Below are positions 7,466 through 13,083 of a stretch of 13,083 nt of DNA, piece by piece. Location: assembly GCA_049694275.1 (NCBI GenBank), contig JBAVQS010000241.1, forward strand, positions 1 to 13,083, in the 5' to 3' direction. The position numbers were made by a program, and so were the translations under genes. The notes beneath the pieces were generated by a model. The model saw only the letters and a program-made list of their open reading frames with translations, did no database searches and was not told where the DNA came from. Source of the stretch: JBAVQS01 sp049694275. GTDB taxonomy: Bacteria > Chloroflexota > Anaerolineae > UBA4142 > SHND01. How positions within the stretch are numbered: the first letter of the stretch is position 1; each line of letters starts with the position of its first letter.

Positions 7466-7493
7466 ACCGACTCTATGAGTCGGTTTTTGTTTT
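7466..7493 (+). terminator. Intrinsic-terminator-like hairpin in the leader, directly before the ribosome site
   Basis: ACCGACTC (7466-7473), loop TAT, GAGTCGGT (7477-7484) gives a perfect 8-bp stem, followed by TTTTGTTTT (7485-7493). This is a good Rho-independent terminator. No plus-strand gene lies between 5729 and here, so it probably ends transcripts from the 7362-7390 promoter, as an attenuator or as the 3' end of a roughly 95-nt small RNA. Confidence 0.7.
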
Positions 7494-7502
7494 AGGAGGT
7501 GA
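7494..7502 (+). promoter_or_regulatory. Near-perfect Shine-Dalgarno of the stress-protein gene
   Basis: AGGAGGTGA matches nine consecutive bases of the usual anti-Shine-Dalgarno complement and ends three bases before ATG 7506. It fixes the start and is much stronger than the ribosome sites of the neighbouring genes. It abuts the U-tract of the leader hairpin. Confidence 0.85.
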
Positions 7503-7505
7503 ACC

Positions 7506-7973
7506 ATGTATAACCGAATACTGGTGCCGCTGGATGGATCGGAAATGGCTGAAAAGATCCTTCCACACGTCAAGATGCTGGCGCGGTGCACCGGCGGGGA
7601 AATCGTTCTACTCCGAACTCCGGTGGCCATCCCCGCCTCAGAGACGCTGAATGCCATGGCGATCAATCCGACCCCGGGCGCCCTCCCACCCGGCTACGAA
7701 CACCAGGAGATGGTGGACGAGACCGAGGGGTATCTGGCTCGCGTGCATGACGATCTCGACAAGCAGGGTTTTCAGGTCCGAATCGTGATGGCCGAAGGCC
7801 ATCCGGCCGATCAGATCGTCCAGGTTGCACAAGAGGAGAACGTCGACCTGATTGCCATGTGCACGCATGGACGCACCGGGTTGGGCCGCATTGTCTGGGG
7901 AAGTGTCGCAGAGGATGTTCTGCACCACAGCCATCGCCCGGTGTTGCTGGTTTGCCCGCACGAGCAAGATTGA
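7506..7973 (+). CDS. Universal stress protein (UspA family, ATP-binding type)
   Basis: A 155-residue single-domain Usp, normal length. The N-terminus YNRILVPLDGSEMAEKILPHV is the first strand and helix of the fold. Near the C-terminus MCTHGRTGLGRIVWGSVAEDVL (about residues 118-139) carries the nucleotide-binding loop; the canonical pattern G-2X-G-9X-G-S/T is kept as Gly122, nine residues, Gly132 and Ser133, but the first Gly is Cys119. The closing strand RPVLLVCP is typical. Such proteins bind ATP and help survival under starvation, hypoxia or other stress; the direct target here is unknown. The gene is monocistronic by context, with its own promoter, a terminator-containing leader and a hairpin after the stop, so induction probably acts partly through read-through of the leader hairpin. 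Confidence 0.95.
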   Translation: MYNRILVPLDGSEMAEKILPHVKMLARCTGGEIVLLRTPVAIPASETLNAMAINPTPGALPPGYEHQEMVDETEGYLARVHDDLDKQGFQVRIVMAEGHPADQIVQVAQEENVDLIAMCTHGRTGLGRIVWGSVAEDVLHHSHRPVLLVCPHEQD

Positions 7974-7994
7974 TCGTTGAGGCCCACCTTCAAA

Positions 7995-8026
7995 CAAGCC
8001 ACTGGGCGCGATTTTCCAGTGGCTTG
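7995..8026. terminator. Perfect 11-bp hairpin after the stress-protein gene
   Basis: CAAGCCACTGG (7995-8005) and CCAGTGGCTTG (8016-8026) form an uninterrupted 11-bp stem with a 10-nt loop, 21 bases after the stop. No real U-tract follows on the plus strand (only TTTG follows on the minus strand), so it may be a weak terminator, a 3'-end stabiliser, or a barrier between the convergent usp and azl transcripts. Confidence 0.5.
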
Positions 8027-8033
8027 GCCGCGC

Positions 8034-8158
8034 TTATCCCCATTTTCCACACTTTTATCCCCAGTTATACCCCATTTATCCACAGCCCCTATTCAAGATT
8101 AACTTGGAATTTCCTGAGAATCCACATACTATCCCCGATTACTCACAAGTTATCCCCA
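8034..8158 (+). repeat. Helically phased array of DnaA-box-like 9-mers
   Basis: Starts at 8034, 8043, 8055, 8065, 8076, 8118, 8129, 8139 and 8150 begin nine 9-mers related to the DnaA box TTATCCACA, all on the plus strand. 8076-8084 is a perfect TTATCCACA. Those at 8034, 8055 and 8150 are TTATCCCCA and that at 8043 is TTTTCCACA (eight of nine). 8118 and 8139 match seven, 8065 and 8129 match six. Steps are 9-12 bp, and the gap of 42 bp equals four turns, so all face one side of the helix. No protein gene lies between 7973 and 8257. Origin, DnaA-titration site or an unrelated regulator array are all possible; no dnaA or dnaN is visible. Confidence 0.5.
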
Positions 8159-8188
8159 GGCCCAGCCGATTACCAACATCTGCATGCC

Positions 8189-8257
8189 GCCGGCCGTATG
8201 CCAATTTGTATGTAATTTTGTAGGGGCGAATTACACAATTTTCGATATGCGGCCGGC
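8189..8257. repeat. GC-rich inverted repeat enclosing an AT-rich segment
   Basis: GCCGGCCG (8189-8196) and CGGCCGGC (8250-8257) are perfect inverted copies around a 53-nt, mostly A/T interior. Within it AATTTTGTA and TACACAATT form a smaller imperfect hairpin. It starts at the azlD stop codon, so on the minus strand it could end the azlCD transcript; it also lies beside the DnaA-box-like array, where an AT-rich segment would be expected in an origin. Confidence 0.4.
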
Positions 8258-8586
8258 TAACGCACGGCTGTCCCCTGCAAAATCCACAGCACAATCATAC
8301 CGGCGCCAATTGTCAGGATGGCGTTGCGCGTGCGCCATGCGACAAGAATGGCGACCAGTCCGGCGACGAGCCGGATGTTGAGAAACGGGAGCAGGGTTGG
8401 AACATCCGTGCGAAAAAGCTCTGGCAGAATGATCGCCGAGAGGACAGCGGGCGGCACATACCGCAGCGCTTCGGTCACCAGCGGCGGAACGGCGACGCGA
8501 TGCAGCAAAAAGATAAACGAGAGCCGCAGGGCATAGGTGATGATCCCCATGCCCAGGATGAGGAGCCAGACGGCCGTATCGTTCAC
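8257..8586 (-). CDS. azlD: AzlD-family branched-chain amino acid transport subunit
   Basis: A 109-residue integral membrane protein of the expected family size. Hydrophobic segments are VWLLILGMGIITYALRLSFI (residues about 6-25), a central segment VPPAVLSAIILPELF, and the C-terminal pair around LVAGLVAILVAWRT and ILTIGAGMIVLWILQ. The conserved N-terminal pattern with TYALR is present. It pairs with AzlC in the LIV-E family exporter. The GTG start overlaps the azlC stop (GTGA at 8583-8586), which is the usual coupled arrangement. A longer open frame upstream is the azlC coding region in another frame. Confidence 0.9.
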   Translation of the reverse strand: MNDTAVWLLILGMGIITYALRLSFIFLLHRVAVPPLVTEALRYVPPAVLSAIILPELFRTDVPTLLPFLNIRLVAGLVAILVAWRTRNAILTIGAGMIVLWILQGTAVR

Positions 8587-9326
8587 AGAATATCCCCCTC
8601 GATCACCTGGTCCTGCTCGGCGACCGGAGCCGTAGGTGTCGTGCGCCGCCCGACGACCAGTCCGACGCCAACGCCGACGAGCGCCGCGAGGACGAGCCCG
8701 AGCTTGTAAGGCAGGTTGACCCCGAGGAGGGCGACAATGCCGGCCGAGAGGGCCGCCGCGGCGTCGGCGCGTGTGTGCAGCGCGGGGACGACGAGGGCAA
8801 TAAAGGTGAGCGCCAGGGCAAAATCGAGTGACCAGGAGGAAGGCACCTGCGCGCCGGCCGCAATTCCAACGAGCGTGCTCAACTGCCAGCCGCTCCATAA
8901 AGTCAGGCCCGCGCCAAGGAAATACCAGTGCTGAAAAGAGCCGGGCGTACGCGTCGTCCGATAGCGCGTGATGACCACCGCATACGCCTCATCGGTCAAC
9001 AGGTAGGCGAGCAGCGCTTTCCACAACGGCGACAGGTGCTTGACGTACGGCGCGACCGAAGCGGAATAGAGCATGTGCCGCAGGTTGATGACGAAGGTGC
9101 TGAGCAGAACGACGGGGAACGGCGTCAGCGAGCCGATCAACTGAGCGCCCAGGAACTGGGCCGAGCCGGCAAAGACAATGCTCGACATGGCAAACGCGAC
9201 GAGCGGCGGGAGCCCCGCGCCGAGCGCGAGGACTCCATAGATCATGCCAAACGGCGCTACCCCGATCAAGATGGGCAGTTCGTCACGAATGCCGGCGAGT
9301 AACTCGGAACGACGGGAAGGGTTCAT
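8583..9326 (-). CDS. azlC: AzlC-family branched-chain amino acid permease
   Basis: A 247-residue polytopic membrane protein. The N-terminus SELLAGIRDELPILIGVAPF then GMIYGVLALGAGLPPLVAFA and SSIVFAGSAQFLGAQLI is diagnostic for AzlC, as is LRHMLYSASVAPYVKHLSPLWK and the segment LLAYLLTDEAYAV. Further hydrophobic helices follow, up to ALSAGIVALLGVNLPYKLGL and LAALVGVGVGLVVG, and a short charged tail. With AzlD it forms an exporter of branched-chain amino acids and analogues such as 4-azaleucine. No clear Shine-Dalgarno precedes ATG 9324-9326; the upstream 80 bases hold an extended -10 and a strong hairpin. Confidence 0.93.
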   Translation of the reverse strand: MNPSRRSELLAGIRDELPILIGVAPFGMIYGVLALGAGLPPLVAFAMSSIVFAGSAQFLGAQLIGSLTPFPVVLLSTFVINLRHMLYSASVAPYVKHLSPLWKALLAYLLTDEAYAVVITRYRTTRTPGSFQHWYFLGAGLTLWSGWQLSTLVGIAAGAQVPSSWSLDFALALTFIALVVPALHTRADAAAALSAGIVALLGVNLPYKLGLVLAALVGVGVGLVVGRRTTPTAPVAEQDQVIEGDIL

Positions 9327-9343
9327 TTCGGGATATTGTCAAA

Positions 9344-9374
9344 ACGCCGCGTAGAGCAAAACTCTACGCGGCGT
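9344..9374 (-). terminator. 13-bp hairpin between the lipoprotein gene and azlC
   Basis: ACGCCGCGTAGAG (9344-9356), loop of 5 and CTCTACGCGGCGT (9362-9374) form a perfect 13-bp stem. On the minus strand TTTTG closes the loop, and the T ending the stem plus TTT gives a short U-tract before GAC. It most likely terminates the large lipoprotein gene, whose stop is 32 bases earlier on that strand. The U-tract is short, so termination may be partial and supply azlCD. Confidence 0.65.
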
Positions 9375-9378
9375 CGTC

Positions 9379-9387
9379 ATTATAACA
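9379..9387 (-). promoter_or_regulatory. Possible extended -10 promoter for azlCD
   Basis: On the minus strand TGTTATAAT contains a perfect -10 (TATAAT at 9379-9384) with the TG of an extended -10 element. No -35 is recognisable. The start would fall near 9372, inside the 13-bp hairpin, so that stem would be the 5' end of the azlCD RNA. Confidence 0.35.
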
Positions 9388-9405
9388 CAGCCTCTCGATT
9401 ACTTT

Positions 9406-11226
9406 TTATTTCGTGCTGGTCAATTCCAGCGTCTGATCGATCGTGCCGTCGCTGTGCGATGAAATCTGGAGTTCGAGCGTTGAACCTTTACCCGCCCATT
9501 TGCCAAATTCGAGGAGCGCGGTCGCCCCGGCGGCCAGTTCGATCTTGTCGTTTCCAAAGCTCTGGTCGCCTTTGTCATCATAGCGATGCATGGTCAGGCC
9601 GTACTGCCCGGTCTGCTTGACACCCTTTGCGTTGATGGTCAGTGCGCCCTTGGCATAGTCGAGCGCCGCGGTGAGGGTATCCCCGCCCTGCAGGTCGACG
9701 CCCGCTACCTCGAACGAGTAATCCGCGCCCTTGTGCTCAACTCCAAAGACGAGCGTCGGCGCTTCTTTACCCTGTGTCGTGTAGGAGAGTTGATCGCCCT
9801 GGGGCGAGACCGCCAGCGTGTCTTTTTGGCCGGCCGCGAGCTTGACGCCGTCGACGCCAATATCGTAACCGGGCCCGATCATGATGACATTGGATGTCGA
9901 TTCCTGTTTCAGATTGCTGGCGTCAATCGTCAACGTGAACTTGATCCCGGTCGGAATTTCGTAGGTTGGCTCATCGGACTCGCCCCACGTGTCCGGCGAT
10001 GCATTCCAGTGGACCAGGTCGCGCTCGATCTGGGCGCCCGGAATCTCGGTGACGAATTTACCGTCCGAGGTATACCCAAAGCGCTTGCCATCGTCCGTCG
10101 TAAAGAGGAGATGCGGGTGATTCTTGGGATCGCCTTCGAGGTAAACCTGATTGTACTGGAGCTTGGCCTGCGCGACACCCCCCACGCGGCCGGTCGTACC
10201 GGCGCAAAACGGGCAGGATTGCGCCGTGAGGCCCGGCGTCGTGGGAAAGAGCATGAGCGACTTGCTATCCGCCGTGCCATAATACAGCCCGGCCGGTTCA
10301 GTGGGGTTGGTCGCTGCGCTGTAAAACCACATATTCTTGGTGGTGTCAAAGATCATCTCACGCGGCGCTTTGGGGAAATTATTGTCCCAGACCATCAGCG
10401 CAAACATGCCGTTGCCGCGGTCTTCAATCGCATACGGCGTCACGGCGTGACCGCCGCCCCCTTCAATCTTGAAAAAGCCGATGGTGTAGGTCTCTTTCGC
10501 GCTTTTGCCCTGTTTGAGCAAATCCTCCAGAAACTTGAGGATCCCATTCGGCGTACCGACGAGCGCCTGGGCGCGGATCGAGTCAAAGCGCTGATACACC
10601 CAGCTCGTCGCAATATCCCGCTGGAGTTTTTCATTGCCCGTCAGAGTCAGGCCGGCAACGCTTGACCCGCCTAAATCGGCAGTTTGCGCCTGGCCCGCCC
10701 ACAGGCGGAGCGCGGTGACCGACATGCCATAGCAGTGGCCGCCGTTCATCGCCGCGTTTTGCTGGTCCATCCATTGCTGGGCCGGCGGCGTGAGGACGCA
10801 TTTGCCATCCGTTTTAGTGGCGCAGACGGCGTCGCCATAGACCTTTTGCATGTCCTCTGCCGACATATTGACAATGCCCGGACTATTGACATAGTTTTCA
10901 AAAGTCAACCCGTCCGTCTCGGGGCGAAAGCCGCTGTCCGCGACGCGGGTGCCGGTCGCCGGAACGGTCGGGATCTGAACGTTCGCGGTCGCCGTGCCCG
11001 GCGCGGCTTCGCCGCCCGAACCAAAGGTGGTGAGCGGGGGCTGATTGTCCAGCGGATTACTGGCGGATGCGGTGGTGGGCTTGGCCGCGGCCGTAGTGGG
11101 CTGCGGCGGAGTCGTCGGCGCGGCCGCCGGCGCGCTGCTCCCGCACGCGATCAGTGCGAACAAAACAGAAACAAGCAAGAGCGCGAGCGAGGCGCGCTGA
11201 ACAAGCCAATGGGCTCGTTGTGACAT
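9406..11226 (-). CDS. Large secreted lipoprotein with a putative papain-like Cys-His-Asp triad
   Basis: A 606-residue protein. The signal peptide ends in a lipobox (FALIAC) with Cys28 as the lipidation site, followed by an Ala/Pro/Thr linker to about residue 56. The first domain (about 100-340) contains NGGHCYGMSVTALRLWAG (Cys165), GGGGHAVTPYAIED (His260) and MVWDNNFP (Asp281/Asn282); the order Cys, His, Asp/Asn and the local patterns resemble papain-like or transglutaminase-like enzymes. A CPFC pair (338-341) follows, then a mostly beta C-terminal region (about 350-606), suggesting an adhesion or binding module. It may be an extracytoplasmic peptidase or transamidase, or an inactive relative. 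ATG 11224-11226 has AGGAGA at suitable spacing and its own promoter. I do not recognise a named family; the enzyme call is inference. Confidence 0.75.
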   Translation of the reverse strand: MSQRAHWLVQRASLALLLVSVLFALIACGSSAPAAAPTTPPQPTTAAAKPTTASASNPLDNQPPLTTFGSGGEAAPGTATANVQIPTVPATGTRVADSGFRPETDGLTFENYVNSPGIVNMSAEDMQKVYGDAVCATKTDGKCVLTPPAQQWMDQQNAAMNGGHCYGMSVTALRLWAGQAQTADLGGSSVAGLTLTGNEKLQRDIATSWVYQRFDSIRAQALVGTPNGILKFLEDLLKQGKSAKETYTIGFFKIEGGGGHAVTPYAIEDRGNGMFALMVWDNNFPKAPREMIFDTTKNMWFYSAATNPTEPAGLYYGTADSKSLMLFPTTPGLTAQSCPFCAGTTGRVGGVAQAKLQYNQVYLEGDPKNHPHLLFTTDDGKRFGYTSDGKFVTEIPGAQIERDLVHWNASPDTWGESDEPTYEIPTGIKFTLTIDASNLKQESTSNVIMIGPGYDIGVDGVKLAAGQKDTLAVSPQGDQLSYTTQGKEAPTLVFGVEHKGADYSFEVAGVDLQGGDTLTAALDYAKGALTINAKGVKQTGQYGLTMHRYDDKGDQSFGNDKIELAAGATALLEFGKWAGKGSTLELQISSHSDGTIDQTLELTSTK

Positions 11227-11301
11227 GGGAATCTTCTCCTGGGAACGATTGGGGTAATCTCACGTCGCCGATAATTGCGGTTGCGAACGGAGTCATCACG
11301 G

Positions 11302-11329
11302 ATTATACGAAGTTTCCATGCCGTGACAA
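11302..11329 (-). promoter_or_regulatory. Sigma70-like promoter of the large lipoprotein gene
   Basis: Reading the minus strand, TTGTCA (11324-11329, five of six) and a perfect TATAAT (11302-11307) are 16 bases apart. The start would be near 11295, giving a leader of about 70 nt. The rest of the 11227-11390 gap shows A/T runs but no convincing terminator for the upstream hydrolase gene. Confidence 0.65.
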
Positions 11330-11390
11330 GGGGGGTGAGGCGTTAAAAAACATTAAACTTTTTGGCGAAGTGGCGTGCGCCTTTTTTCTT

Positions 11391-12518
11391 TTATTGCTTG
11401 ACATACTTGTCGAAAAACGCGATCGTGCGCTGCATCGCCAGGGCAAACCCCTGCGAGATATTGTGATCGCTCCCCGGATAGGTATAGAACTCGGCGGTCT
11501 TGCCTGCCGCCTGGAGTTGACCATACAGCTCTTGCGAGAACTCGACCGGAACCTCTTCATCCGATCCGCCCACGTCAAGCTGCACCGGGCCGGCAATGTC
11601 CGCCACATAGCTATTGGGCGACACCGACGCCCAGAACTGGGGATTCTGATCGGGTGTGCCATACTGGTTGATCAGGCCCTGCCGCCAGTTGCGCTGGTTC
11701 GTCGGGACATATTCGCTCGGCGCGCCCGGGGTGCGACGCCAATGGTACATGATGTTCGGATACGAGGCGACCACGCCGCCCCAGATGACGCTCGCCTTGA
11801 CATCCGTACTCACCACGATCGAGCGCAGGACCACCTGGCCGCCCATCGAATGGCCCCACTCGCCAATGCGGTTGGGATCGACATCCGGATATTTTTTGAG
11901 CGAGGCGAGAGCGTTGAGCGAATCGATGGTATAGTCGGGCGAGCCATAGCCGCCCGTCGCCGTACCTTCGGACGAGGCGTGGCCGCGATAGTCGATTTTA
12001 AAGACAATATAGCCGGCGCGCGCGATCAAGTCTACATAGGCGACATAACGCTCCGTCGTCCGGTACACCGACGGCGGGATATAACCGTGGTTAAAGACAA
12101 TCGTGGGCCAACCGGTTTTGGGCCTGGGTCCGTTCGGAATGGTCAGCAGGCCGTAGATTTTCAGCCCATCCGATTGATAGGACGCGATATACCGGCTATA
12201 GTTCGCGCCCGGTTGAAGCGTCTGTTCAAGCTTGATATCACTGCCGGTAAAAGTCCTCTGGCGCAGGTATTCAATCTGCAGCGGGTTCGGCGGCAAAGCG
12301 GTGGCCGTCGCCGTCGCCGTAGAGGTAGCGGTCGACGTTGGCTGTGGCGTGTCGCTGGGCAGTGTGGTCGCAGTCGGCGCAGGTAGGTCGGTCGGCGCGG
12401 AAGTGATCGCCGCCACGGCGACAGGCGACTCGCGAACGGGCGCCGGCGAGGGCTGCGGCGTGCTGCACGCGACGAGAAATCCGACCAGGGCCACGCCCAA
12501 CAGCAGTAATCTTTTCAT
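11391..12518 (-). CDS. Alpha/beta-hydrolase lipoprotein (prolyl oligopeptidase/acyl hydrolase-like)
   Basis: A 375-residue secreted lipoprotein. The signal peptide ends at a lipobox (FLVAC, Cys18); residues about 20-78 are a Pro/Ser/Thr/Ala linker with repeated TAT/STA units. The catalytic domain shows the oxyanion strand VFNHGY (141-146), the nucleophile elbow GHSMGG with Ser224, an acid in GGSDEEVP (Asp320) and the final His in GSDHNIS (His352), a complete hydrolase triad in the right order. KIDYRGHASSEG and the dipeptidyl-peptidase-like layout suggest a peptidase or esterase acting outside the membrane; the substrate is open. AAAGG directly touches the ATG, so the ribosome site is poorly spaced. 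It lies between the amidase and the large lipoprotein gene, all on one strand. Confidence 0.88.
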   Translation of the reverse strand: MKRLLLLGVALVGFLVACSTPQPSPAPVRESPVAVAAITSAPTDLPAPTATTLPSDTPQPTSTATSTATATATALPPNPLQIEYLRQRTFTGSDIKLEQTLQPGANYSRYIASYQSDGLKIYGLLTIPNGPRPKTGWPTIVFNHGYIPPSVYRTTERYVAYVDLIARAGYIVFKIDYRGHASSEGTATGGYGSPDYTIDSLNALASLKKYPDVDPNRIGEWGHSMGGQVVLRSIVVSTDVKASVIWGGVVASYPNIMYHWRRTPGAPSEYVPTNQRNWRQGLINQYGTPDQNPQFWASVSPNSYVADIAGPVQLDVGGSDEEVPVEFSQELYGQLQAAGKTAEFYTYPGSDHNISQGFALAMQRTIAFFDKYVKQ

Positions 12519-12610
12519 CCTTTACATTATCACCACGGTTGCCTAAAGCGAGCTTAATTCCAGATGAGAACGCGCTTATATTTAGACACGCGATGAAACC
12601 GCAGTCACCC

Positions 12611-13083
12611 CTATGCAAGCGGGGGCCGTTGGGCGTGCCAATCGGTGACGAGCTGGTATTGATGCGCGACGCGCAGGACGAGGGCTTCGTTCCAGCGATT
12701 GGCGACCAACTGCAAGCCGATAGGGAGCCGGTCCTGTGTAAATCCACACGGGAGCGCGATTGCGGGAAAACCGGTGAGATTGAACGGACCGGTAAAGCCG
12801 GTGAGGCTCCCGGCCATCGAAACGGCATCTTCGCCCCAGCGCTCAGCCGGCGTGCGCGTCGCGGGGGTGAGAATGATATCGACATCGGTAAAATAGAGCT
12901 CGAGCGCGCGGGTCAATTCGACCTGCCGCCGGCGCGCACGGACGTACTCTGCGGCTGACACACCGGCGCCTCGTAAGAGCCGGGTCCGCACATCTGCGCC
13001 AAAATCCTCACTCTGCTTGTCCATCCGCTCCTGATGCACGGCCGCCGCTTCAGCCGACAGGATCGTCCGGTTCATCTGGAACA
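12611..13083 (-). CDS. Amidase-family enzyme (GatA-like), C-terminal part, runs off the right edge
   Basis: The minus strand reads 157 codons, stop TAG at 12611-12613, and stays open through the right edge, so the N-terminus and the Ser-Ser-Lys catalytic core lie outside. The visible part has the amidase-signature family ending: DVDIILTPATRTPAERWGED, then GPFNLTGFPAIALPCGFTQD, then LPIGLQLVANRWNEALVLRV and WHAQRPPL. Relatives hydrolyse amides or form the GatA subunit of the tRNA-dependent amidotransferase; without the core or neighbours gatB/gatC the simple amidase reading is preferred. An internal ATG at 13073-13075 is not the start, since FQ precedes it in frame. A gap of 92 bases without obvious terminator separates it from the hydrolase lipoprotein gene. 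Confidence 0.9.
   Translation of the reverse strand, partial: FQMNRTILSAEAAAVHQERMDKQSEDFGADVRTRLLRGAGVSAAEYVRARRRQVELTRALELYFTDVDIILTPATRTPAERWGEDAVSMAGSLTGFTGPFNLTGFPAIALPCGFTQDRLPIGLQLVANRWNEALVLRVAHQYQLVTDWHAQRPPLA

Noticed and set aside
7391..7495. A 34-codon frame from ATG 7391 to TAG 7495 across the usp leader, as a possible leader peptide
   Set aside because: The ATG lies before the predicted transcription start (about 7397), there is no Shine-Dalgarno, and the codons simply read through both hairpins.
8034..8158. CRISPR-like array
   Set aside because: Units are 9-mers spaced by one or two bases with no spacers of 25-40 bp and no cas genes.
8587..8898. Longer azlD frame starting at 8898
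   Set aside because: The extension is the azlC coding region in another frame; the GTG at the GTGA overlap gives the family's normal length.
9586..10665. Plus-strand 359-codon frame opposite the large lipoprotein gene
   Set aside because: Arg-rich shadow without start signals; the minus strand has signal peptide, lipobox, promoter and terminator.
11369..11395. GC-rich stretch followed by a T-run on the plus strand as a terminator
   Set aside because: The stem is only three or four pairs, and no plus-strand gene ends here; the T-run overlaps the end of the minus-strand hydrolase gene.
11154..12386. Plus-strand 410-codon frame opposite the hydrolase lipoprotein gene
   Set aside because: Composition is that of an antisense shadow, no domain is recognisable, and the minus strand carries a complete hydrolase triad and lipobox.
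12575..12603. Promoter for the hydrolase lipoprotein gene (TATAAG on the minus strand)
   Set aside because: The -10 is acceptable but the 17-base-upstream hexamer TGCGGT is not a convincing -35.

Overview
This 13 kb window is dense, roughly 60% G+C bacterial chromosome. By style it could come from a Chloroflexota/Anaerolineae-like bacterium: two lipoproteins have long Thr/Ala/Pro linkers after the lipobox, TTG and GTG starts occur, and Shine-Dalgarno sites vary in strength. That placement is inference. No marker gene, rRNA, tRNA, insertion sequence, integrase or CRISPR array was seen.

Left part, plus strand (about 50-5729). A PEP-utilising phosphotransferase of the rifampicin-phosphotransferase/PEP-synthase type has lost most of its ATP-binding N-terminus and carries an in-frame TAA at 117. 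A clear sigma70-like promoter (2099-2127) then drives a tight three-gene operon with two ATGA stop/start overlaps: an adenylation (acyl-CoA synthetase-like) plus carrier-protein didomain, a CgeB-like glycosyltransferase, and a NeuD/PglD-like left-handed beta-helix acyltransferase. Together these look like a pathway that activates an acyl group and decorates a sugar or glycan; the substrate is unknown.

Middle, minus strand (5730-7200). A GNAT acetyltransferase, a YdeI/OmpD-associated family protein and a YjbQ-family protein form an apparent operon. Just upstream of the GNAT gene lies a 47-codon relic of the C-terminus of a SAM-dependent methyltransferase.

Middle, plus strand (7362-7973). A universal stress protein gene has its own promoter, a structured leader of about 110 nt with an intrinsic-terminator-like hairpin, and a near-perfect Shine-Dalgarno directly after the hairpin's U-tract. 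No plus-strand gene lies within 1.6 kb upstream, so attenuation or a small RNA is likely. Behind the gene (8034-8158) is a one-strand array of DnaA-box-like 9-mers spaced about 10-11 bp apart, including one perfect TTATCCACA.

Right part, minus strand (8257-13083). In transcription order: the C-terminal end of an amidase-family enzyme that runs off the right edge, an alpha/beta-hydrolase lipoprotein, a large lipoprotein with a possible papain-like Cys-His-Asp triad behind its own strong promoter, and the AzlC/AzlD branched-chain amino acid exporter pair.

The most notable observations are the ligase-carrier/glycosyltransferase/acyltransferase operon, the stress-protein leader, the helically phased DnaA-box-like array and the large uncharacterised lipoprotein.
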